From assembly GCA_025964695.1 (NCBI GenBank), contig JAOPYK010000179.1, positions 1-40,194 of the forward strand: a DNA stretch of 40,194 nt. The letters run 5' to 3'. A program made the position numbers and the translations under genes. This DNA comes from Streptosporangiaceae bacterium. GTDB taxonomy: Bacteria; Actinomycetota; Actinomycetes; Streptosporangiales; Streptosporangiaceae. The stretch's first letter is position 1, and every line of letters starts with the position of its first letter. The notes below the pieces were generated by a model. That model made no database searches. It was not told the DNA's origin and was given only the letters and a program-made list of their open reading frames with translations. This document shows, one piece after another, positions 34,926 to 40,194 of the stretch.

Positions 34926-35303
34926 TCACTCCTTGCCGGACCGGTCCGCCGTGGGCGGGTGCTCCGGCTGGGCCTGGAGGGCCTCGTCCAGGGAGGGGTG
35001 GATTTCGAAGAGTTTGTCGAGGCGGGTGACGTGGAAGACGCGGCTGAGGCGGTCGCCGGCGCTGACGAGGGTGATGGTGCCGTCGTGGGCCTGGAGGCGG
35101 TGGTGGATGCCGACCAGGACGCCGAGGCCGGTGGAGTCGAGGAACTCGACGCCGCTGAGATCCACGATGAGGTGCAGTGCGCCGTCCTCGACGACGTCCA
35201 CGAGGGTTTCCCGCAGTCTTGGGCTGGTGAACACGTCCAGTTCGCCGCTCACGGTGACGATGGTGAGCTTTCCGTGGAGACGATGGTCGACCGCGAAGTC
35301 CAT
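34926..35303 (-). CDS. STAS-domain anti-sigma factor antagonist (RsbV/BldG-like)
   Basis: A 125-residue single STAS domain. The phosphorylatable serine is Ser57 in VEFLDSTGLGVLVG, preceded by the nucleotide-site strand LHLIVDLSGV. These proteins bind anti-sigma kinases when unphosphorylated and release the sigma factor; PP2C phosphatases such as the one at 15983-17893 reactivate them. No kinase gene adjoins it. Start is the ATG at 35303 with GAGGGGGAG upstream; longer frames to 35567 have no family residues. The last 15 residues are a loose tail. Confidence 0.93.
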   Translation of the reverse strand: MDFAVDHRLHGKLTIVTVSGELDVFTSPRLRETLVDVVEDGALHLIVDLSGVEFLDSTGLGVLVGIHHRLQAHDGTITLVSAGDRLSRVFHVTRLDKLFEIHPSLDEALQAQPEHPPTADRSGKE

Positions 35304-35671
35304 GATTCTCCCCCTCAGCGATGTGGCGGCACCGGCGGCGGATCGTGAGGTCACCGCCGGTATGGGGTCGCCGCCATACCCTGCCTCCGGCGTTCTATCC
35401 CTCCGCCCGGCGGGCCGGCGCACCTCCCGATCGGGGCGGTTGACGCTGAGCCGGCCGGATGGCGTCGCGGTGGTGCCGGGGCCGGGATCCGGCGGAGCAG
35501 GGCCGCCCTCTGTCCGGGGCCGCGCATGTTTGGACCCGGCCGGTGAGCCCGCGGCGTTCCACCTCACGCTTGCCGCACATCTAGATCATACCCGCTGGTC
35601 TCGACTCGAATCCGGCCGCTTACGTAGAGTCACCCATAGGCGTTCCCGGGTGGGCGTGATACGGATCGTGG
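35304..35671. other. Non-coding gap between divergent STAS and coiled-coil genes
   Basis: About 370 bp without a credible gene: frames on both strands lack codon bias and family matches. One palindrome (35359-35380) was found near the STAS start. No other element could be supported. Confidence 0.55.
35359..35380. promoter_or_regulatory. Inverted repeat upstream of the STAS gene
   Basis: GGTATGG (35359-35365) and CCATACC (35374-35380) are perfect 7-bp arms around eight bases, about 60 bp before the STAS ATG. Read on the minus strand the first arm gives GGGTATGG, which also resembles a stress-sigma -10 element. Operator or promoter; not settled. Confidence 0.4.
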
Positions 35672-36526
35672 GTGGATTTCGATCAGGCCGCCGACGAGCT
35701 GTACGGCGTCTCACCCGAGGAGTTCGTCGCGACGCGGGATCGCTTGGCCGGCGCGGCGCGGGCCGGCCGGGACACCGGACTCGCCCGGCGGATCGCCGCC
35801 CTGCGCCGGCCCACCGTGTCCGCGTGGGCGGTGAACCTGCTGGCCCGTCAGGCCGCCGACCAGATGGACTCGCTGCTGAAGGTCGGCTCCGGCCTGCGCG
35901 GCGCCTGGTCGGCGGGCACCGGGCTCGCCGAATGGGAGCGGCATCGTAACAGCGCCGTGGCCAAGGCGGCCCGTGCGGTGCGGGAGCTGGCCGAGCGCGC
36001 CGGTCACTCGTTGCGGGAGCCCGCTCGCCGGGAGGTCGAGGAGACCCTGCAGGCGGCCATGGTCGATCCGGAGGTGGCCGAGGAGGTCCGTGCCGGGCGG
36101 CTGACCCGGCCCCGCAGCCATGTTGGTTTCGCCGCGCCCGGCCGGCCGGCTCCAGGGCAGGCGCCGCCTCCCGGGCCCGCGGCGCGCCGCAAGCGTGCCG
36201 AAGATCCCAGGATACGGTTGCGGCGGCTCCAGGTGGAGGCCGAGGAAGCGGCGCAGGCGGCGGCCTCTCTCCAGGACACACAGGCCGAGTGGGCGGGGCA
36301 GCTGGACACGGGCCAGCAGGAACTGGACGGCATCACGCAGGCCGAGGAACGGCTGCGGGGTGAGCTCGACGCACTCCGGCGGCGGCGGGAGGCGGCCGGC
36401 CGGCACCTGCGGGTGGTGCGGCGGGAGCACGACAACGCCGCACGGTCGGCGGCCGAGGCCCGTCATCGCGCCGACGAAGCCCGGCACCGGCTCGAGGAGG
36501 CCGCCGACCCCGCCGAACCCGGATAG
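35672..36526 (+). CDS. Hypothetical coiled-coil protein
   Basis: A 284-residue soluble protein of a type seen in many actinobacteria without known role. Residues 1-65 hold a conserved start (DFDQAADELYGVSPEEFVATR; IAALRRPTVSAWAVNLLAR, each a fragment). A Pro/Gly-rich hinge lies near 155-172. Residues about 180-275 are a long charged coiled coil rich in Glu, Arg, Ala and Gln (EAEEAAQAAASLQDTQAEW; LRGELDALRRRREAAGRHL). No membrane helix or signal peptide. Start GTG at 35672 with a weak ribosome site. A terminator hairpin follows about 50 bp after the stop. Filament, scaffold or nucleoid roles are all possible; none is shown. Confidence 0.75.
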   Translation: MDFDQAADELYGVSPEEFVATRDRLAGAARAGRDTGLARRIAALRRPTVSAWAVNLLARQAADQMDSLLKVGSGLRGAWSAGTGLAEWERHRNSAVAKAARAVRELAERAGHSLREPARREVEETLQAAMVDPEVAEEVRAGRLTRPRSHVGFAAPGRPAPGQAPPPGPAARRKRAEDPRIRLRRLQVEAEEAAQAAASLQDTQAEWAGQLDTGQQELDGITQAEERLRGELDALRRRREAAGRHLRVVRREHDNAARSAAEARHRADEARHRLEEAADPAEPG

Positions 36527-36576
36527 CCGTGCCGCACGTTCGCCGCCGGCCCCGCCGGCCCCGCCGGACCGGATGT

Positions 36577-36603
36577 CCGAACCGGGCAAAGCGCCCGGTT
36601 CGG
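36577..36603 (+). terminator. Hairpin after the coiled-coil protein gene
   Basis: CCGAACCGGGC and GCCCGGTTCGG are perfect 11-bp arms around AAAGC. It lies 51 bp past the stop codon and has no U-tract. Confidence 0.7.
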
Positions 36604-36755
36604 TTGGCCGCGGGGGCCCGAGGGCATAGAGAGAAAGGGCGCCACCTGCGCGGACGTGACGTTCTCGTACCGGGTCGCCTGTCCCGGGCCCGCTGCCGCC
36701 GTGGCACGCCCGCCCGGCTGTGACCGGGGTCTCGACGGCTCGTCGCGCCGATCCG

Positions 36756-36779
36756 GGTTGAAGCCCGCCGCAGGGGTAG
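36756..36779 (+). promoter_or_regulatory. Sigma-B/F-like promoter candidate for the hemerythrin-like gene
   Basis: GGTTGA and GGGTAG with a short spacer resemble GTTT-N13-16-GGGTA stress promoters, and the same half-sites occur before the small membrane-protein gene at 30396. It lies 51 bp before the ATG at 36831. Confidence 0.4.
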
Positions 36780-36830
36780 CACCAACGATTCCGACAACGG
36801 GGCAGGAGTACACCTGAGGAGGATGGATCG

Positions 36831-37379
36831 ATGACCAAGCAAGACACCGTGGTGGATCTGCTGTTGCGCCAGCACCAGGAGATCAACCGGCTGCTCACCA
36901 AGGTGGAGAAGAGCACCGGCAAGCCGCGCGCCGAGGCCTTCGACCGATTGCGGCACCTGCTGGCGGTGCACGAGACGGCCGAGGAGGAGATCGTGCATCC
37001 GTACGCCCGGCGCACCATCAACAACGGCACGCGGGTGACCGAGTCCATCCTGAAGGAGGAGAACCAGGCCAAGCACACGCTGGCGGAACTGGAGAAGCTC
37101 GGCACCGACTCGGTGGAGTTCACTCCTGTGTTCATGCGGTTCCAGAAGGCGGTGCTGGCCCACGCCGAGCACGAGGAGAAGCAGGAGTTCCCCGAGCTCG
37201 CCGCCAAGAGCAGTCCAGAACAGCTGAAGGGCATGGTCGCCGCGGTGAAGGCCGCCGAGGCGATCGCCCCCACTCACCCGCACCCGGGAGTGGAATCTCC
37301 CACCAAGAACCTGGCGCTGGGCCCCATGGCCGCGGTCGTGGACCGCACCCGTGACGCCATCCGCAAGGCGATGAGCTGA
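36831..37379 (+). CDS. Hemerythrin-like HHE-domain protein
   Basis: A 182-residue soluble protein with a four-helix hemerythrin domain (about 5-125). Likely iron ligands are His15 (LLRQHQEINR), His47 and Glu51-53 (AVHETAEEEIVHP), His56, His82, and His111/His114 with Glu115-119 (AHAEHEEKQEF). Such di-iron proteins bind O2 or nitric oxide or serve in iron and redox stress; the exact role is not known for this group. The C-terminal 50 residues are a loose tail with a TRDAIRKAM helix. The ATG at 36831 follows a perfect AGGAGGA. A stress-type promoter candidate lies upstream. Confidence 0.9.
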   Translation: MTKQDTVVDLLLRQHQEINRLLTKVEKSTGKPRAEAFDRLRHLLAVHETAEEEIVHPYARRTINNGTRVTESILKEENQAKHTLAELEKLGTDSVEFTPVFMRFQKAVLAHAEHEEKQEFPELAAKSSPEQLKGMVAAVKAAEAIAPTHPHPGVESPTKNLALGPMAAVVDRTRDAIRKAMS

Positions 37380-37435
37380 TCCCGGACCCACGGTCACCTC
37401 GCGTTGACCGCGGTTGACGGGTGGAGCGTCGCTCA

Positions 37436-37465
37436 CCCTGACCAGCCGCCGGCGGCTGGTCAGGG
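37436..37465. terminator. Perfect 30-bp palindrome, bidirectional terminator
   Basis: CCCTGACCAGCCGCC is followed directly by its reverse complement GGCGGCTGGTCAGGG with no spacer. It lies 57 bp after the hemerythrin-like gene and covers the stop codon (37460-37462) of the convergent dehydrogenase-like gene, so the last residues of that protein are part of the structure. It should stop transcription from both sides. Confidence 0.75.
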
Positions 37466-38614
37466 AAGGGCGTCCACCGGCGGATGCGGGTAGAGCGGTG
37501 AACGGTGCTGGAAGGACAGGATGCCGGGGTTCTGGATGACGCCGTCGCGGATCTCGATGGCTCGCTGGATGGTCTGGTCGGCGTCCCAGGCGGCGGGGCC
37601 GGCGAGCACCCGCCGCAGGTACGGCAGCAGAGCCTCGCTGATCTCCCAGGTGGCTGAGTTCCACAGATAGGACGGGCTGTGGTCGACGCCGTAGTAGTGG
37701 ACCTTGCCCCCCACCTCGAACATCGGCTCGATGAACGAGGTGGGCCGCGCCCAGCTGAAGCCCATCCCCTCGTCGCAGGAGACGTCGATGATCAGGCTGC
37801 CCGGGATGAAGACGTCCAGATCCTTCTCGGTAAGGAACATCAGCGGCGCATCCGGGTCCTGGAGCACGCAGTTGACGATGATGTCGTACCCGGAAAGAAA
37901 GGTGGCCAGCGGTTCCCGGCCGCCGCGGGAGACCACCTGGCTGAGGCTCGGGTCGTCGGCGTCGTTCTCGAAACGCACCATGCGCGCCGAGTGGATGGGC
38001 GAGGCGACCGCGCTGATGCCGCGATGGGTGAGGATGTCGACGTCGTTGACCCCATGCGCCTTGAGGGCCGTCACCGCTCCCCGGGCGGTCGCGCCGAAGC
38101 TGATGACGGCCGCCCGCAGCCGGCGGCCGTAGTCGCCGGTCATCCCGCTCAGCTCCAGGGCCTGCAGCACCGAGCAGTAACCGGCCAGCTCGTTGTTCTT
38201 GTGAAAGACGTGCAGGCTGAACGCGCCGTCCGGGGTCCAGTGGTTCATCGCCTCGAAGGCGATCATCGTCAGCCGCCGGTCGATGGCCAGCTGGGTGATG
38301 CGCTCGTCCTGGACGCAGTGCGGCCAGCCCCACAGCACCTGTCCCGGGCGCAGTTCCGCGACGTCCGCCGCGAGCGGTTTGGCGAGCAGGATGACCTCGC
38401 ACTCCGCGAGGAGCCGCTCGCGTGGAAGCAGCCCGGCCACGTACGGCGCCAGCTGCTCGTCCAGCACGCCGAAGCGCTCACCGTAGCCCTGTTCGAGATG
38501 GATGCGGCCCCGCAGATCGGCATCGATCCGCTCCAGGTGCAGGGGGTGGATCGGCAGCCGCCACTCGTTCTCCTTGCGAGACCGCGACATGACTCCGAGG
38601 CTGAGCTCATTCAC
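37460..38614 (-). CDS. Alanine dehydrogenase / transhydrogenase-like NAD(P)-binding enzyme
   Basis: A 384-residue protein of the AlaDH/PNT superfamily, which includes alanine dehydrogenase, transhydrogenase alpha subunits, saccharopine dehydrogenase and N5-(carboxyethyl)ornithine synthase; the last name is often used for such actinobacterial members. Residues about 8-140 are the N-terminal AlaDH-like domain (RKENEWRLPIHPLHLER). Residues about 165-320 are the Rossmann domain, whose loop reads ISFGATARGAVTALKAHG (Gly-Ala-Thr-Ala-Arg-Gly in place of the usual GxGxxG). IDVSCDEGMGFSWARPTSF is a strongly conserved region near 280. The GTG at 38614 has GGGAG upstream. Substrates cannot be named. It runs toward the 30-bp palindrome. 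Confidence 0.82.
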   Translation of the reverse strand: MNELSLGVMSRSRKENEWRLPIHPLHLERIDADLRGRIHLEQGYGERFGVLDEQLAPYVAGLLPRERLLAECEVILLAKPLAADVAELRPGQVLWGWPHCVQDERITQLAIDRRLTMIAFEAMNHWTPDGAFSLHVFHKNNELAGYCSVLQALELSGMTGDYGRRLRAAVISFGATARGAVTALKAHGVNDVDILTHRGISAVASPIHSARMVRFENDADDPSLSQVVSRGGREPLATFLSGYDIIVNCVLQDPDAPLMFLTEKDLDVFIPGSLIIDVSCDEGMGFSWARPTSFIEPMFEVGGKVHYYGVDHSPSYLWNSATWEISEALLPYLRRVLAGPAAWDADQTIQRAIEIRDGVIQNPGILSFQHRSPLYPHPPVDALP

Positions 38615-38774
38615 GTGCGCTCCCTTGGTTGAGGCCTATGTCTAGCACAGGCCGCTATTTCGTGGCGCACGCCGATGATCCCGCGCGGCCGCTGGACCAG
38701 CGGTCATGTCCCGGGAAACCTCTGGCCGACGGCGCACCCTAAGCCGATGCCCCGACCGTGGGGGCGGGCGCAGA

Positions 38775-38975
38775 TCAGCAAGGGGACCGCCGTTTCGCGA
38801 TGAGGATCTCGAGGCCGTCGAGGATGCGCTGCAGGCCGAACTCCCATCCGTTGTCCCGCCGGGCGCCCGTGGCGGACGCGGCGATCGCCGCCAGCGCGGG
38901 AAAGCGGTCGCCGTAGGCGTGCATCAGGTCCGTGACGGTCGGGCTGGCCTGCCGGTCGAGGGTCTTCTTCGACAC
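38775..38975 (-). pseudogene. C-terminal remnant of a TetR-family regulator
   Basis: The frame contains AYGDRFPALAAIAAS and WEFGLQRILDGLEILIAKRR, the end of the TetR_C ligand-binding domain found in TetR/TetR-like proteins. A stop codon precedes the possible GTG start, and the N-terminal DNA-binding domain (about 130 residues) is missing. The 3' end is natural. It is a leftover of a deleted regulator, in the decayed strip next to ctaD. Confidence 0.68.
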
Positions 38976-39029
38976 GATGGAGAAGCTGCTCGCCGCACAG
39001 GCCTACACCTAGAGCCGCGGGCCGGCCGG

Positions 39030-39236
39030 TTACCCGGGGTGGTCCTCACCTGCGTCGTCGATCTCCACCAGTTCCTCGACGCCCACCCCGTACAGTTCGA
39101 GCATCCGGGTGAGCTGATCGAGGTCACGGGCGTAGCCGACCACCGCCCGGTATTTGCGGACTCGCAGGCGGTCACGATCATCGAGCACGATCGCCTCGAC
39201 GTCGATGCCGTGTGGCCCGACCCAGTGCGTGCCCAT
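39030..39236 (-). CDS. Small conserved-type hypothetical protein
   Basis: A 68-residue acidic soluble protein starting MGTHWVGPHGIDVEAIVLDD and continuing RDRLRVRKYRAVVGYARDLD. Small actinobacterial proteins with a similar 'HWVGPHG-x-E-x-IVLD...LRV...YARDL' plan exist, with no known function. The codon bias is right for this genome. The ribosome site is weak. It lies between the TetR and IlvD remnants, so it may be the one intact gene in that strip, or itself partly decayed. Confidence 0.55.
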   Translation of the reverse strand: MGTHWVGPHGIDVEAIVLDDRDRLRVRKYRAVVGYARDLDQLTRMLELYGVGVEELVEIDDAGEDHPG

Positions 39237-39299
39237 CTAGTGGACCTACCGGGGAAGACCCCAAGGCAACCTCCCGGGACGGCAACGGTCACGGGGAGT

Positions 39300-39690
39300 A
39301 GATCATGGGGAGTCAGGGGGCCGACATGGTGACCGTTCTGCTCTCGGTATAGGACAGGCGGGCCGCCGTCCCCTGCTCGCAGGACCGAGTCGGCGGTGAT
39401 GTCCAATGATTCGTCGTTGATCCGGCTCATCGGATCGCGGTAGCCGTCGAAGACGACCGCCCGCCCGCCCGGTATGCCGCAGGAACCTCGGCTCGGCGGC
39501 GGAATGCTTGATCACGGCGCCGTCCGGGGCGAGGTTGCCGCGGAGCACGTGGATGCCTTCAGACAGGCGATCGGCTGAATCCGATCTTGCTCTTCCCGGG
39601 TGGGCGGCCAGACCGCCGGACGGCTGACCGGGCGGCCCGTGCCGGCGGCCACGGCGCGGGCGCGCACGTTCCGGCCGACGCCGGTCCGGC
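39300..39690 (-). pseudogene. ilvD: Decayed fragment of a dihydroxy-acid dehydratase/IlvD-Edd family gene
   Basis: Three pieces in different frames line up in order with the C-terminal part of IlvD/Edd dehydratases. First, from about 39690 down, GRPVSRPAVWPPTREEQDRI then QPIA. Second, about 39565-39455, EGIHVLRGNLAPDGAVIKHS then AAEPRFLRHTGRA; VLRGNLAPDGAVIK is the family's best-known motif. Third, about 39465-39310, GRAVVFDGYRDPMSRINDES then LDITADSVLRAGDGG. At least two frameshifts separate them. The rest of the 550-residue enzyme, including the iron-sulphur cysteines, is absent. Its upstream end abuts the ctaD stop codon. Confidence 0.75.
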
Positions 39691-40194
39691 TCACAGGTCG
39701 CCCGTGGCGGCCGATTCGTTCGGCAGCTCGACCCGGCCGGCGGCATGGGGATGGTGCAGGTCGAAGGCGGGCCGCTCCGAGCGGATCCGCGGGATGAAGG
39801 CGAAGTTGTGCCGCGGGGGAGGGCAGGACGTCGCCCACTCCAATGAAGCGCCGTAACCCCATGGGTCGTCCACTTCGACCTTCTTGCCCTTCTTCGTGGT
39901 GATGTAGACGTTGTAGAAGAACACCAACGTCGAGGCGCCCAGCACAAACGACGAGATGGAGGAGAAGGCGTTGAGGCCGGCGAACTGACGCGAGTAATCC
40001 GCGTACCGGCGCGGCATTCCGTCCGCCCCCAGCCAGTGCTGGACCAGGAAGGTGCCGTGAAAGCCCAGGAACAGCATCCAGAAATGGATCTTTCCGAGCC
40101 GGTCGTTGAGCATCTTCCCGGTCATCTTGGGCCACCAGAAGTAGAAGCCCGCGAACATCGCGAACACCACCGTGCCGAAGACCACGTAGTGGAA
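39691..40194 (-). CDS. ctaD: Cytochrome c oxidase subunit I, C-terminal part (5' end outside window)
   Basis: The last 167 residues of the aa3-type oxidase catalytic subunit; the frame is open to the window edge (first codon in view 40194-40192) and the start lies beyond it. Recognisable parts are [60 protein letters not shown], and the late helix [20 protein letters not shown]. The heme and copper ligands would be to the right of the window. The C-terminal tail ([20 protein letters not shown]) matches the usual actinobacterial ending. It is an integral membrane protein of the respiratory chain. Downstream there is only the decayed strip, so it probably ends its transcript. Confidence 0.95.
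   Translation of the reverse strand, partial: FHYVVFGTVVFAMFAGFYFWWPKMTGKMLNDRLGKIHFWMLFLGFHGTFLVQHWLGADGMPRRYADYSRQFAGLNAFSSISSFVLGASTLVFFYNVYITTKKGKKVEVDDPWGYGASLEWATSCPPPRHNFAFIPRIRSERPAFDLHHPHAAGRVELPNESAATGDL

Larger units (their letters stand above)
36527..36830. other. Gap upstream of the hemerythrin-like gene
   Basis: About 300 bp holding a strong terminator hairpin (36577-36603) on the left and a stress-type promoter candidate (36756-36779) on the right. No coding sequence supported. Confidence 0.6.

Noticed and set aside
36333-38402. Very long minus-strand open frame (about 690 codons)
   Set aside because: It is antisense or out of frame to three well-recognised genes, has Arg/Pro/Gly-rich low-complexity translation, and arises from high GC at third positions.

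Overview
The window comes from a very GC-rich actinomycete chromosome. GC is close to 70%, third codon positions are almost all G or C, and GTG starts are common. The gene content is typical of soil, sporulating or filamentous actinobacteria: two DUF574-type methyltransferases, an XRE-DUF5753 regulator, a BldG/RsbV-like STAS protein, an RsbU/SpoIIE-type phosphatase, a lone MreB, an aquaglyceroporin-glycerol kinase pair, and a c-di-AMP riboswitch ahead of a secreted CHAP enzyme. Streptosporangiales or a close relative is a reasonable guess, but it is an inference. No rRNA, tRNA, CRISPR array, insertion sequence or prophage gene was seen.

Layout. (1) 1-13.3 kb holds much sugar-phosphate and storage metabolism: the 3' end of pgi, a GH15 trehalase/glucoamylase-like enzyme, an XRE-cupin regulator divergent from benE with a pair of palindromic operators between them, a two-gene asymmetric ABC exporter, pgm, the divergent pair glgC and glgM, and a Crp-family regulator. 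(2) 13.3-21.4 kb concerns the cell envelope and signalling: a c-di-AMP riboswitch with a CHAP hydrolase, an MreB homologue, an ANTAR-PAS-PAS-PP2C phosphatase, a GH46 chitosanase lipoprotein, a RodZ-like HTH membrane protein, and gnd. (3) 21.4-30.4 kb holds a GntR remnant, a DUF574 methyltransferase with an XRE-DUF5753 regulator, glpF-glpK, a protein of unknown role, a DUF1275 membrane protein, a three-repeat helix-turn-helix protein, an SDR remnant, a second DUF574 methyltransferase, and a long non-coding gap ending in a 55-residue membrane protein. (4) 30.7-34.9 kb is a tightly overlapping seven-gene Mrp/Mbh-type cation antiporter operon that starts just behind a truncated LLM-oxidoreductase gene. 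(5) 34.9-38.6 kb encodes a STAS protein, a coiled-coil protein, a hemerythrin-like protein and an alanine-dehydrogenase/transhydrogenase-like enzyme. (6) 38.7-40.2 kb is a decayed strip (TetR C-terminus, a small ORF, an IlvD/Edd remnant with frameshifts) next to the 3' end of ctaD.

How the genes may work together. pgi, pgm, glgC, glgM and the GH15 enzyme link glucose 6-phosphate to glucose 1-phosphate, ADP-glucose and glucan/trehalose turnover. gnd draws glucose 6-phosphate into the pentose phosphate pathway, and glpF/glpK feed glycerol in. The CHAP enzyme, MreB and RodZ-like protein all point to wall assembly. The STAS protein and PP2C phosphatase are the kinds of parts used in partner-switching control of sigma factors, although no anti-sigma kinase lies in the window.

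Most worth a second look: the twin operators at benE; the stand-alone Mrp module lacking a large MnhA and carrying an apparent MbhE-MnhB fusion; the ANTAR-PAS-PAS-PP2C fusion; the triple-HTH protein; the altered SAM motif in one DUF574 protein; and five or more gene remnants at operon borders.
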